64,000 bases of DNA from Lysobacterales bacterium (GTDB lineage Bacteria; Pseudomonadota; Gammaproteobacteria; Xanthomonadales; Ahniellaceae), in assembly GCA_016721845.1 (NCBI GenBank), contig JADKHK010000013.1, forward strand, positions 558,001 through 622,000, read 5' to 3'. Each line of letters begins with the position of its first letter. The stretch's first letter is position 1. This document shows, one piece after another, positions 50,434 to 59,486 of the stretch. A model generated the notes under the pieces. It was not told the DNA's origin. It saw only the letters and a list, made by a program, of their open reading frames with translations, and made no database searches. The position numbers were made by a program, and so were the translations under genes.

Positions 50434-51366
50434 ATGATCGAAACCAGAAACCTCAGCAAACGCTACGGCGAATTCGTTGCCGTCGACCGCATCAGCTTCC
50501 GGGTCGAACCCGGGCAGGTGCTCGGCTTCCTCGGCCCGAACGGTGCCGGCAAGTCCACCACGATGAAGATGCTCGCCGGGTTCCTGACGCCGAGCGATGG
50601 CAGCGCGTCGATCTGCGGCCACGACGTGGTCGAATCCGCGCTCGCCGCCAAGCGTCTGGTCGGCTATCTGCCGGAAGGAGCCCCGAGCTACGGCGAGATG
50701 ACGGTGCACGGCTTCCTCGAATTCATCGCCGACATCCGAGGTCTGTCGGGTGAACAGCGTCGTCGGCAGCTGGACGATGCCATCGGTCGCCTGAGTCTGC
50801 AGGGTGTGGTGCAGCAATCGATCGAAACCCTGTCCAAGGGATTCAAGCGTCGCGTCGGACTGGCGCAGGCGATCCTGCATGACCCGAAGGTGCTGGTGCT
50901 CGACGAGCCCACCGACGGCCTCGATCCGAACCAGAAGCACGAGGTGCGTGCCCTGATCCAGGCGATGGCCAAGGACAAGACCATCATCGTGTCGACGCAC
51001 ATCCTCGAAGAGGTCCACGCGGTCTGCAACCGCGCCATCATCATCGCGCGCGGCAAGGTGCTGGCCGACGACACGCCGGCTGCGCTGGAGGCGCGTTCGC
51101 GCTTCCACCAGGCGGTGTCGTTGAGTGCCGACAACGCGCAGGCCGCGCGTGACGTGCTGGTCCGGATCGGCGACGTCGCGGCAGTCGAGATCGATACCCA
51201 AGATCAGCGCGTGACGGCGTTCCCGCGCCCGGGCAAGGCGATCTTCGGCGCCGTCGTCGATGCCTTGAAGGCGAACGGCATCCAGGTGCACGAGATCGCA
51301 CTCGAGCAGGGGCGGCTCGACGAAGTCTTCCGCCAGATCACGACCACCGCCAAGGAAGCCGCATGA
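50434..51366 (+). CDS. ABC transporter ATPase, GldA-like
   Basis: 310-aa ATPase of an ABC-2 type exporter. Walker A GPNGAGKST at 34-42, signature LSKGFKRRVGLAQAI (LSKGF in place of LSGGQ, as in GldA and other ABC-2 ATPases), Walker B VLVLDEPTDGLDP. A C-terminal regulatory tail is present (ALEARSRFHQAVSL to the end). First gene of the four-gene GldA/GldF/GldG/DUF4340 set; the permease gene starts inside its stop codon. In Bacteroidota GldAFG is involved in gliding; in proteobacteria its cargo is unknown. Confidence 0.9.
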   Translation: MIETRNLSKRYGEFVAVDRISFRVEPGQVLGFLGPNGAGKSTTMKMLAGFLTPSDGSASICGHDVVESALAAKRLVGYLPEGAPSYGEMTVHGFLEFIADIRGLSGEQRRRQLDDAIGRLSLQGVVQQSIETLSKGFKRRVGLAQAILHDPKVLVLDEPTDGLDPNQKHEVRALIQAMAKDKTIIVSTHILEEVHAVCNRAIIIARGKVLADDTPAALEARSRFHQAVSLSADNAQAARDVLVRIGDVAAVEIDTQDQRVTAFPRPGKAIFGAVVDALKANGIQVHEIALEQGRLDEVFRQITTTAKEAA

Positions 51367-52100
51367 GTCCGACCCGCATCCTGTTCCGGCGCGAACTCGC
51401 GAGTTACTTCGCGACGCCGGTGGCCTACGTGTTCATCGTCATCTTCCTGCTGCTCTCGGGCGCGTTCACGTTCTACATGGGAGGATTCTACGAGCGCGGC
51501 CAGGCCGACCTGCAGCCGTTTTTCGGCTTCCACCCCTGGCTGTACCTGTTCCTGATTCCCGCAGTGGCGATGCGGTTGTGGGCCGAGGAGCGCAAGTCCG
51601 GCAGCATCGAACTGCTGCTCACCTTGCCGGTCACGATGGGCCAGGCCGTGCTCGGCAAGTTCCTCGCCGCCTGGGCCTTCGTCGGCATCGCGCTGGCACT
51701 GACGTTTCCGATCTGGATCACCGTGAACTACCTCGGTGACCCGGACAACGGCGTGATTGTCGCAAGCTACCTCGGTTCGCTGCTGATGGCCGGTGCGTTC
51801 CTCGCGGTCGGCTCCTGCCTGTCGGCGATGACGCGCAACCAAGTGGTCGCCTTCATCCTCACCGTGGTCGCCTGCTTCCTGCTGCTGCTGTCCGGTTTCC
51901 CGATGGTGCTGGATTTCTTCCGCGGCCTCGGGTTGCCGCAGGGCGTGATCGACGCGATTTCCGGGCTGTCGTTCCTGACCCATTTCAACGCGATCAGCAA
52001 GGGCGTGCTGGATCTGCGCGACCTGTTCTATTTCGGGCTGATGATCGGTTTCTGGCTGTATGCCACGACCATCGTCATCGACCTCAAGAAAGCCGACTGA
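51363..52100 (+). CDS. ABC-2 type permease, GldF-like
   Basis: 245-aa inner-membrane permease with six transmembrane segments, the usual ABC-2 topology. First helix FATPVAYVFIVIFLLLSGAF; the conserved periplasmic motif MGGFYERGQADLQPFFGFHPWLY (read as FFGFHPWLYLFLIPAVAMRL) and AEERKSGSIELLLTLPVTM, which is the cytoplasmic coupling helix of this family, are clear. It partners with the upstream ATPase and the downstream GldG-like protein. Confidence 0.92.
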   Translation: MSPTRILFRRELASYFATPVAYVFIVIFLLLSGAFTFYMGGFYERGQADLQPFFGFHPWLYLFLIPAVAMRLWAEERKSGSIELLLTLPVTMGQAVLGKFLAAWAFVGIALALTFPIWITVNYLGDPDNGVIVASYLGSLLMAGAFLAVGSCLSAMTRNQVVAFILTVVACFLLLLSGFPMVLDFFRGLGLPQGVIDAISGLSFLTHFNAISKGVLDLRDLFYFGLMIGFWLYATTIVIDLKKAD

Positions 52101-52112
52101 GGAGGCCGACCC

Positions 52113-53975
52113 ATGATTTCATTGAATCGACGCACCCTGACCGGCGGTTCGCTGGCCCTGCTCGGCGTACTGCTGGTCGCGGTGCTGGTGATCGGCAACG
52201 TGGTGCTGCGCGGCGCCCGCATCGACTTGACCGGCAATCACCAGTACACGTTGTCGCAGGGTACGAAGCACATCCTGTCCGGCATCGACGAGCCGATCAA
52301 TCTGTATTTCTATTATTCCGATCGTGCCACGCAAGACATTCCGCTGCTGCGCAATTACGCCGTGCGCGTGCGCGAGTTGCTCGAAGAGATGGCGGCGAAG
52401 AGCGGCGGCAAGTTGCGCCTGAACGTGATCGACCCCTTGCCGTTCTCGGAGGAAGAGGATCGAGCCTCCGGATTCGGTCTGCAGGCCTTGCCGGTGGGGG
52501 CAGCGGGCGAGTCGGTGTTCTTTGGCCTGGCCGGCACCAACAGTACCGACGGCCAGAGCGTGATCCCGTTCTTCCAGCCGGACAAGGAAGTGTTTCTGGA
52601 ATACGACATCGCCAAGCTCGTGCACAGTCTGGTCGTCGGGAAGAAGCCGGTGGTCGGCGTGCTGGCAGGCTTGAATGTGGCCTCTGGTTTCGATCCGGCC
52701 ACGCGCCAGATGCGCGACGGTTGGGCCTTCTATCAGGAACTTGGGGACCTGTTCGACTTGCGTCAGCTCAATCCGGCGGCGACGACGAAGATCGATGCCG
52801 AAATCGGCACCCTGCTGCTGGTCCATCCGAAGGGCTTCAGCGATGACCTGAGCTATGCCATCGACCAGTTCGTGCTGCGCGGTGGCCGTCTCGTCGTGTT
52901 CGTTGACCCCTATTCGGAGCGCGATGACTCCGGCAATGATCCGGAAAATCCGCAGGCGGCGATGTTCGCCAAGCGTGATTCGGACTTGCCGACGCTGTTC
53001 AAGGCCTGGGGCATCGACTATGACCCGACCATGGTCGTGCTCGATGCAGCCAACGCCTTGCCGGTGCAGACCCAGCCGAATGCGCCGCCAACCCGGCATC
53101 TGGCCATCCTGGGTCTCGGCAAGGACAGCTTGAGCCAGGACGAGATTCCGACGGCGCAACTGGAGAGCATCAATTTCTCGACCGCCGGCCAGTTCAAGGT
53201 GGCCGATGGGTCGGCGCTCAAGTTGATCCCGTTCGTACAGAGCAGCGGCGACGCGATGCTTTACGAGGCCGAGCAGCTGAAGTTCATGCCTGATCCGGAG
53301 CAATTGTACGAACGCTTCGCGGCAACGAAGGAACACTATGTCATCGCCGGTCGCCTCGAGGGCAAGCTCAAGACGGCATTCCCGGCGCGCAGCGACGAGG
53401 GACATCTGTCCGAATCGAAGGAAGCCGCCAACATCGTCCTGGTCGCCGACACCGACGTGCTGAGCGATCGTCTGTGGGTGCAGGTGCAGAACTTCTTCGG
53501 CCAGAAGCTGATGAATGCGTTCGCGAACAACGGCGACCTGATCATCAACATCGTCGACAACCTGGCGGGTTCCGCCGATCTGATCGGCATTCGCGGGCGT
53601 GCGACATCGGCACGGCCGTTCACGACGGTCGAAGCGATCAAGCGCCAGGCCGATCAGCGCTTCCGTCAGAAGGAGCAGGAACTGCAGAAGCAGCTGGCGG
53701 ATACCGAGCAGAAACTGAACGATCTGCAGCAGGGCAAGTCGGCCGAGAACGCCACCATCCTGACTCCGGAGCAACAAGCGGAATTGACGCGCTTCCGTGA
53801 CGACAAGGTGCGCATCCGCAAGGATCTGCGGCAGGTGCGGCGTCAGCTCGATGCCGATATCGAATCCCTGGGCAGCAAGCTGAAGTTGATCAACATCGGC
53901 CTGATGCCGCTGCTGCTGACCATCGGTGCGCTGGCGTTGCTGTGGTGGCGTCGCCGCGAACGCGTGAAGGCCTGA
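52113..53975 (+). CDS. GldG-family ABC transporter auxiliary protein
   Basis: 620 aa, anchored by an N-terminal helix (SLALLGVLLVAVLVIGNVVL) and a C-terminal helix (IGLMPLLLTIGALALLWWRR). The periplasmic part begins with the GldG motif RIDLTGNHQYTLSQGTKHIL and contains ABC_transp_aux-type sequence (KPVVGVLAGLNVASGFDP, LVVFVDPYSER). A coiled coil of about 80 residues precedes the last helix (EQELQKQLADTEQKLNDLQQ). Sits 12 bases after the permease gene with GGAGG before its start. Its exact role in any organism is not settled. Confidence 0.9.
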   Translation: MISLNRRTLTGGSLALLGVLLVAVLVIGNVVLRGARIDLTGNHQYTLSQGTKHILSGIDEPINLYFYYSDRATQDIPLLRNYAVRVRELLEEMAAKSGGKLRLNVIDPLPFSEEEDRASGFGLQALPVGAAGESVFFGLAGTNSTDGQSVIPFFQPDKEVFLEYDIAKLVHSLVVGKKPVVGVLAGLNVASGFDPATRQMRDGWAFYQELGDLFDLRQLNPAATTKIDAEIGTLLLVHPKGFSDDLSYAIDQFVLRGGRLVVFVDPYSERDDSGNDPENPQAAMFAKRDSDLPTLFKAWGIDYDPTMVVLDAANALPVQTQPNAPPTRHLAILGLGKDSLSQDEIPTAQLESINFSTAGQFKVADGSALKLIPFVQSSGDAMLYEAEQLKFMPDPEQLYERFAATKEHYVIAGRLEGKLKTAFPARSDEGHLSESKEAANIVLVADTDVLSDRLWVQVQNFFGQKLMNAFANNGDLIINIVDNLAGSADLIGIRGRATSARPFTTVEAIKRQADQRFRQKEQELQKQLADTEQKLNDLQQGKSAENATILTPEQQAELTRFRDDKVRIRKDLRQVRRQLDADIESLGSKLKLINIGLMPLLLTIGALALLWWRRRERVKA

Positions 53976-53986
53976 GGAGTGCCGCG

Positions 53987-55174
53987 ATGACGAGACATAC
54001 GCTGGTCAAATTGGCCCTGGGCACCACGGTGGCCGTCGTGCTGGCCTTGTGGGCAAGCGCTTCGCGGGGTCCGACCGATGAGGCGGCTCGGGTCGGTGAG
54101 CCGCTGCTGAAGGGACTGCGCGAGTCGATCAACGAGGTCACGCAGTTGCGCGTGATCGAAGCGGGCGACAAGCCCGCCGTGACCTTGCAGCGCGTCGCCG
54201 ACGGCTGGACGGTCGTCGAGCGCGGTGGTTATCCGGCCGATATCGGCAAAGTCCGTGAAACCCTGATCGGTCTGTCCGAAGCCACCCTGATCGAGGCCAA
54301 GACCGCGAATCCGGAGCGGCATTCGGTGCTCGGCGTCGAGGATGTTGCGAAGCCGGATGCCAAAGGCATGCGCGTCGAGATCGATGGCAAGATCCCGGCG
54401 AAGATCGTTGTCGGCACCTACAGCACGCAAGGCAATGGCAGTTTCGTGCGCCGCAATGACGAAGCCCAGGCCTGGCTCGCGAAGGGCAATCTGGTGCCGG
54501 ACCGCCAGGCTGCGAATTGGTTGGTGAAGGACATCGTCGATATCGCCTCGGATCGCATCATGCGCGTCGAGATCAAGCGCGGCGACAGCTCGTTCGCGGT
54601 GCTCAAGACCTCGCCGGAGCAGACCAATTACACCGTCGAAAACCTCCCGGCCGGGCGGGAACTGCTGTCCGAGTACGAGGCCAACGGCATCGCCTCGGTC
54701 CTCGCCGGACTCAAGTTCGATGATGTTGCAAAGGCCGAGTCCGCGGTCCCAGATCCGTCCTCGATGATCGTCGCAACGTTCCGCACCTTCGACGGGCTGG
54801 TGATCGAGATCACCGGATTTGCATCGGAAGGCAAGCGTTATGCGACTTTCGCGGCCTCGGTCGACGGGGCGCGTGCCGACCTGGCTGCCAAGGCGGCGCA
54901 ATTGAATGCCGTTGCCGATCACGAACGCGCCACCAAGGCCGAGGCGCCGGCTGCTGATTCGGCCGACCCCTCCACCCAGCCGGCAGCGGAACTCCCGTCG
55001 CCGCCTTTGGCCGTCACCGACCCAGCCGCCTTCATCGCCGAGCGCCGCAAGGCGGTCGATGACGAGGCGACCAAGCTGAACGTGCTCACCAAGGCCTGGG
55101 TGTACGTGCTTCCGGCGTACAAATATGCGAATATGGATAAGCGTCTTGAGGATCTTCTGAAGCCGAAGGCGTAA
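53987..55174 (+). CDS. DUF4340 domain protein of the Gld-like ABC module
   Basis: 395-aa protein with an N-terminal membrane helix (VKLALGTTVAVVLALWASAS) and two DUF4340-type repeats in the periplasm (LRVIEAGDKPAVTLQRVADGW and LKTSPEQTNYTVENLPAG). A Pro/Ala-rich linker follows near residue 320. DUF4340 proteins regularly accompany GldG-type ABC genes and are thought to be part of the same envelope complex. A GAGGAG site precedes the ATG at 53987. The hairpin after the stop closes the operon. Confidence 0.88.
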   Translation: MTRHTLVKLALGTTVAVVLALWASASRGPTDEAARVGEPLLKGLRESINEVTQLRVIEAGDKPAVTLQRVADGWTVVERGGYPADIGKVRETLIGLSEATLIEAKTANPERHSVLGVEDVAKPDAKGMRVEIDGKIPAKIVVGTYSTQGNGSFVRRNDEAQAWLAKGNLVPDRQAANWLVKDIVDIASDRIMRVEIKRGDSSFAVLKTSPEQTNYTVENLPAGRELLSEYEANGIASVLAGLKFDDVAKAESAVPDPSSMIVATFRTFDGLVIEITGFASEGKRYATFAASVDGARADLAAKAAQLNAVADHERATKAEAPAADSADPSTQPAAELPSPPLAVTDPAAFIAERRKAVDDEATKLNVLTKAWVYVLPAYKYANMDKRLEDLLKPKA

Positions 55175-55177
55175 CTG

Positions 55178-55201
55178 GATTCGCCATTCCGGTGGCGAAT
55201 C
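55178..55201 (+). terminator. Hairpin closing the Gld-like operon
   Basis: Perfect 9-bp arms GATTCGCCA and TGGCGAATC with loop TTCCGG, three bases after the stop codon. No T-run follows, so it may stabilise the message end more than terminate. The remaining 150 bp before rpsP must hold its promoter, but I could not assign boxes. Confidence 0.5.
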
Positions 55202-55350
55202 ACCCGCGCGACGCGTTGCGACGGTCAATCCCCCGAATGGGCAGTGGAGCGAAATGGGCTCCTGCTTTCTTTTTTGTGGAAGACCGGATAAAGTCGCGCG
55301 CTTTCTTTCATCACCGGTTCGCCGGCCTGTTCGTCAAGAGATCCCAAATC

Positions 55351-55602
55351 ATGGTCAAGATTCGTCTTTCCCGCGGCGGTGCGCCGAAGCGTCCGTTCTA
55401 TCACATCGTCGTGACGGACAGCCGCAGCGCCCGCGACGGTCGCTCGCTGGAGCGCATTGGCTTCTACAACCCGGTTGCGACCGGCAAGGAAGTCAAGCTG
55501 CAGCTGAACGCCGAACGTGCGCAGCACTGGATGTCGCAGGGCGCGCAGCCGAGCGACAAGGTCGCGTACCTGCTGAAGCAGGCGGCCAAGCCGGCGGCTT
55601 GA
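55351..55602 (+). CDS. rpsP: 30S ribosomal protein S16
   Basis: 83-aa small-subunit protein: MVKIRLSRGGAPKRPFYHIV, VTDSRSARDGRSLERIGFYN, and the end SDKVAYLLKQAAKPAA. First gene of the conserved rpsP-rimM-trmD-rplS operon, here preceded by the Gld-like module instead of ffh. The start at 55351 follows the family; the frame is open upstream without family sequence. Confidence 0.98.
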   Translation: MVKIRLSRGGAPKRPFYHIVVTDSRSARDGRSLERIGFYNPVATGKEVKLQLNAERAQHWMSQGAQPSDKVAYLLKQAAKPAA

Positions 55603-55610
55603 TCAGGACG

Positions 55611-56114
55611 ATGAGCGGCCGCCAGATCACGGTTGGCCGCATCGTTGGCGTGCATGGCGTGAAAGGGTGGGTCAAGCTGCTCTCGCACACCGATCCGATC
55701 GACAACCTGTTGCGATACCGGCCTTGGCGCGTCGCGCTGGACGGCAGCGAAACCGAGTTGAAGCCGCTGGAAGGGCGGTTGCAGGGCAAGGCACTGGTGG
55801 CGCGACTCGAAGGTGTCGATGACCGCGATCAAGCCATGCGCTGGATCGGTGCCGACATCCGCATCGACCGTTCGCTGTTGCCGCCGCCGAAGAAGGGCGA
55901 GGTGTACTGGGTCGATCTGGAGGGATTGAAGGTCAGGACGACCGACGGCGTATTGCTCGGTACCGTGTCGCATCTGTTCGCCACCGCGGCGAATGACGTG
56001 GTGGTGGTGCAGGGAGAACGCGAGCGGCTGATCCCCTTCATCAAGGATCGGTTCGTCAAGTCGGTGGATGTGGACGGCGGCGAGATCGTCGTCGACTGGG
56101 ATCCGGAGTTCTAG
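55611..56114 (+). CDS. rimM: 16S rRNA processing protein RimM
   Basis: Assembly factor for the 30S head, 167 aa. N-terminal domain: ITVGRIVGVHGVKGWVKLLSHTDP with the conserved G-x-HG-x-x-G. C-terminal PRC-barrel domain: PPPKKGEVYWVDLEGLKVRT and RLIPFIKDRFVKSVDVDGG. It starts eight bases after rpsP and ends three bases before trmD. Confidence 0.97.
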   Translation: MSGRQITVGRIVGVHGVKGWVKLLSHTDPIDNLLRYRPWRVALDGSETELKPLEGRLQGKALVARLEGVDDRDQAMRWIGADIRIDRSLLPPPKKGEVYWVDLEGLKVRTTDGVLLGTVSHLFATAANDVVVVQGERERLIPFIKDRFVKSVDVDGGEIVVDWDPEF

Positions 56115-56117
56115 GCG

Positions 56118-56900
56118 ATGCGCTTCGATGTGCTGAGCCTGTTTCCGGACTTCGTCCGCGATACGGTCAAGCTGGGCGTGGTCGGGCGCGCGATGGATCG
56201 CGGCTTGCTGGACGTGCAGGGATGGAACCCGCGCGATTTCACCGAGGACGTGCACCGCACTGTCGATGATCGACCCTGTGGCGGCGGACCCGGGATGGTG
56301 ATGCTGATCGAGCCCTTGCGGCGCTGTCTGGCTGCAGCGAAGGCGGCAGATCCGCGGCCGGCGAAAGTGCTTTATCTCAGTCCTCAGGGTGAGCGGCTGA
56401 CGCAAGGAAAAGTTGAAGCCTTGGCGCGCTGCGAGCGGGTGATCCTGCTATGCGGTCGTTACGAGGGCATTGACGAACGATTCTTGGCCGCTTCGGTGGA
56501 CGAGGAAGTATCGATCGGCGATTATGTGCTGTCCGGCGGCGAGCTTGCCGCGGCGGTGCTGATCGACGCGGTCGGAAGATTGCAGGACGGCGCGCTCGGC
56601 GATGCCGCTTCTGCGCAGGAGGATTCGTTCTCCAACGGATTGCTGGACTGTCCGCATTACACGCGCCCGGTGCGCGACGGCGGACAGGACGTACCCGAGG
56701 TGCTGTTGTCCGGAAACCATGCGCACATTCGGCGCTGGCGTCTGAAGCAGTCTCTCGGCAGGACATGGTTGCGTCGCCCTGATCTCCTGGCGCGATGCGA
56801 TCTGGACAAGGCAGCTCGGAAGCTGCTGGAAGAGTTTCGGCAGGAGTATTTCGCCGAGCATGGCCACGACCGGTCAGGACGACCGGACAGCCGAAACTGA
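56118..56900 (+). CDS. trmD: tRNA (guanine-N1)-methyltransferase TrmD
   Basis: Methylates G37 of tRNAs to prevent frameshifting; 260 aa. SPOUT knot motifs: RFDVLSLFPDFV at the N-terminus, VDDRPCGGGPGMVM, LCGRYEGIDER and the deep trefoil knot EEVSIGDYVLSGGELAA. C-terminal helical region ends KAARKLLEEFRQEYF. Rejected start variants: none plausible. Confidence 0.98.
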   Translation: MRFDVLSLFPDFVRDTVKLGVVGRAMDRGLLDVQGWNPRDFTEDVHRTVDDRPCGGGPGMVMLIEPLRRCLAAAKAADPRPAKVLYLSPQGERLTQGKVEALARCERVILLCGRYEGIDERFLAASVDEEVSIGDYVLSGGELAAAVLIDAVGRLQDGALGDAASAQEDSFSNGLLDCPHYTRPVRDGGQDVPEVLLSGNHAHIRRWRLKQSLGRTWLRRPDLLARCDLDKAARKLLEEFRQEYFAEHGHDRSGRPDSRN

Positions 56901-56928
56901 GCAACACAGATTTCTACAAGGTGATGTC

Positions 56929-57288
56929 ATGAACTTGCTGCAGCAATTCGAACAGTCGCAAATGAGCCGCACGCTCCCGGCTTTCAGCCCGGGCGACAGC
57001 GTCGTCGTCAACGTGAAGGTCAAGGAAGGCAACCGCGAACGCGTGCAGGCCTATGAAGGCGTCGTCATCGCGATGGCCAATGCCGGCCTGAACTCGTCGT
57101 TCACCGTGCGCAAGATCTCGCACGGTACCGGCGTCGAGCGCGTCTTCCAGACCCACAGCCCGATCATCGATTCGGTGCAGGTCAAGCGTCGCGGTGCGGT
57201 GCGTCGCGCCAAGCTGTATTACCTGCGCGATCTCGAAGGCAAGGCAGCGCGCATTCGCGAAGACCTGTCGCAGAGCATCGCGGGCTGA
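56929..57288 (+). CDS. rplS: 50S ribosomal protein L19
   Basis: 119-aa large-subunit protein at the 30S interface: MNLLQQFEQSQMSRTLPAFS, VQAYEGVVIAMANAGLNSSF, TVRKISHGTGVERVF and RRAKLYYLRDLEGKAARI. The start at 56929 lies 28 bases after the trmD stop; the frame is open upstream without family sequence. Last gene of the operon, closed by a strong terminator. Confidence 0.98.
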   Translation: MNLLQQFEQSQMSRTLPAFSPGDSVVVNVKVKEGNRERVQAYEGVVIAMANAGLNSSFTVRKISHGTGVERVFQTHSPIIDSVQVKRRGAVRRAKLYYLRDLEGKAARIREDLSQSIAG

Positions 57289-57306
57289 TCCAGTCCCGGT
57301 GCGACG

Positions 57307-57338
57307 AAAAAGCCGCGCATTGCGCGGCTTTTTTGTTT
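57307..57338. terminator. Rho-independent terminator between rplS and the fadJ-like gene
   Basis: AAAA-AGCCGCGC, loop ATT, GCGCGGCT-TTTTTTG. The A-run and T-run on the two sides allow it to stop both convergent transcripts. Confidence 0.9.
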
Positions 57339-57357
57339 TCCGTATCCGGAGGGACGC

Positions 57358-59412
57358 TCAAAGGGCGTCCCATCCCGCCTTCGGCTTGAATCGCTCGCCA
57401 TGCTTGGCCGCCAGCGCCTCCAGTCGGGTTTGCAGCGCAGCCGCGCCAGTATCGCGGATGTACTGGATCGGGCCGCCTCGGAATGGCGCGAACCCGGTGC
57501 CGAAGATGATGCCGGCATCGAGTTGTTCGGCGTCGTCGACCACGCGTTCGTGCAGACAGGCCACGGCCTCGTTGAGGAAGGGCAGAATCATGCGGTCTTC
57601 CAGATCCCCCGGCGCCTGATAGTTCGACGGCACCTCGGGTTTCTGCGCGCGGCCGTCTTTCCACAGGTAGAAACCTTCGCCGTCCTTCTTGCCGCGTTTG
57701 CCGGCGGCGATCATGCCCTGCAGCTTGTCCGGTATCGAGATGCCGAGGAACGGACTGAGCACCTTCGACACGCCGGTCGCGACATCAAGCCCGACCGTAT
57801 CCATCAGTTCGATCGGACCCATCGGCATGCCGAACTTCTTCGCGGCACGGTCGATCACCGGTCCCGGCACGCCTTCCGCGTATAGCGTCGCGGCTTCAAG
57901 CATGTACGGGAACAACACGCGGTTGACCAGGAAGCCGGGCGAGGTCGCGACGGGCACCGGCAGCTTGTCGATGGCTTTCGCGAAGGCGGCGACGCGCGCG
58001 CCGACGGAGGCGTCGAGGCCGTCATGCCGCACGATTTCGACCAGCGGCATCATCGCCACCGGGTTGAAGTAGTGCAGGCCGACGAAGCGTTCCGGATGGG
58101 CGAGCTGGGTGCGCAGTTCGGTGAGCGGGATGCTGGAGGTATTGGTCGCCAGGATCGCCGTCGCTTTCATGCGCGGTTCGAGATTGGCGTACAGCGCGCG
58201 CTTGGCATCGAGGTTCTCGAAGATCGCCTCGATGATCAGGTCCGCCTCCGGCACCTTGGCCGATTCGACGTCAGCGACCAGGCGCGCACGCACCGGCGCG
58301 ATCCGGTCCTCGGTCTTCAGTTTCTTGGCGAACAGTTCCTCAGCGCGTTTCAGGGCCGGCTCGATGTACTTCATCTCGCGGTCCTGCAGGCTGACGGTGA
58401 AGCCCTGCAGGGCGCACCAGGCTGCGATGTCGCCGCCCATCACGCCAGCGCCGATCACGTGCACGTGGCGGATGCCGTGCTCGGCGCCGCCGCCGAGTCC
58501 CTTCAGCATTTCCTGCAGGAAGAAGATGCGCACCAGGTTGCGGGCGGTGGGCGTCTCGGCCAGCTTCGACACCGAACGCGGTTCGGCTGCGAGGCCCTTT
58601 GCGACGCTGCCACCGTTGCGACGCCAGAATTCGATCATCGTGAACGGGGCGGGGTAGTGCTTCGGATCGGCCTTGCGCGCGACCTGCTTGCGCATTTGCG
58701 GCGCGAGGATTTGGCGGGTCAGCCACAAGTTCGTCGCCCAGGTCTTGAAGCGTTGTCCGGCCGGACGATGTGCACCGCGCAGGGCCAGTTCCTTGGCTCT
58801 CGCGGCCAATTCCTCGGGGGCGCATACCTTGTCGACGAGGCCGATCGCGCGGGCATTGCTGGCGCTCAGGCCACGCCCGGTCAGCATCATGTCGAACGCT
58901 GCTGGTGCGCCGACCAGATGCGGTAAACGCGCGGTGCCGCCCCAGCCGGGCTGGATGCCGAGCTTCACTTCGGGCACGCCGAGGCGGGTCTTCGGATCGT
59001 TCGTCGCGATGCGATAACGACAGGCCAGCGAGATTTCGAGGCCGCCACCCATGCAGTGGCCGTGGATCGCCGCGACCGTCGGCATTTTCAGGCCAGCGAG
59101 CTTCGCGAACACGCGATGACCGCGCTTGATGGCGTCGATGGTTTCGCCACGTTCGGCAAAGCTGCGGAATTCACGGATGTCGGCGCCAGCGATGAAGCCT
59201 GCGGGCTTGGCCGAGCGCAGGATCACTGCTTTGGGCGGCTCGATCTGGATGCGTTCGATCAAGCTGCCGAGTTCTTCGAGCACCTCGCGCGACAGGCTGT
59301 TGACCGACTCGCCGGCGCGGTCAAGCAGCAGGGTCAGGACGCGGTCGCCGTCGATCTCGTATTTCCAGTGGCGGGGCTGCAAACCGTCGAACATGGGCAC
59401 CTCGATGGGCAT
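57358..59412 (-). CDS. Bifunctional enoyl-CoA hydratase / 3-hydroxyacyl-CoA dehydrogenase (FadJ/FadB-like)
   Basis: Fatty-acid beta-oxidation enzyme carrying out the second and third steps; 684 aa. N-terminal crotonase domain: oxyanion-hole FIAGADIREF and GHCMGGGLEISLACRYRIAT, with the catalytic Glu pair in GGGLE and LGVPEVKLGIQPGWGG. Dehydrogenase domain: NAD motif VIGAGVMGGDIAAW, catalytic His in GLHYFNPVAMMPLVEIV, and FLVNRVLFPYMLEA. Somewhat shorter than E. coli FadB (729). No thiolase partner lies beside it, so FadB versus FadJ cannot be decided. It converges on rplS. Confidence 0.95.
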   Translation of the reverse strand: MPIEVPMFDGLQPRHWKYEIDGDRVLTLLLDRAGESVNSLSREVLEELGSLIERIQIEPPKAVILRSAKPAGFIAGADIREFRSFAERGETIDAIKRGHRVFAKLAGLKMPTVAAIHGHCMGGGLEISLACRYRIATNDPKTRLGVPEVKLGIQPGWGGTARLPHLVGAPAAFDMMLTGRGLSASNARAIGLVDKVCAPEELAARAKELALRGAHRPAGQRFKTWATNLWLTRQILAPQMRKQVARKADPKHYPAPFTMIEFWRRNGGSVAKGLAAEPRSVSKLAETPTARNLVRIFFLQEMLKGLGGGAEHGIRHVHVIGAGVMGGDIAAWCALQGFTVSLQDREMKYIEPALKRAEELFAKKLKTEDRIAPVRARLVADVESAKVPEADLIIEAIFENLDAKRALYANLEPRMKATAILATNTSSIPLTELRTQLAHPERFVGLHYFNPVAMMPLVEIVRHDGLDASVGARVAAFAKAIDKLPVPVATSPGFLVNRVLFPYMLEAATLYAEGVPGPVIDRAAKKFGMPMGPIELMDTVGLDVATGVSKVLSPFLGISIPDKLQGMIAAGKRGKKDGEGFYLWKDGRAQKPEVPSNYQAPGDLEDRMILPFLNEAVACLHERVVDDAEQLDAGIIFGTGFAPFRGGPIQYIRDTGAAALQTRLEALAAKHGERFKPKAGWDAL

Positions 59413-59486
59413 TTCGTGATGGAGAACAATGATCCCGGGCCGATCGCGGTCTGGTCAATCGCGGCCGTCGAGGCTAAGGTTGGCGC

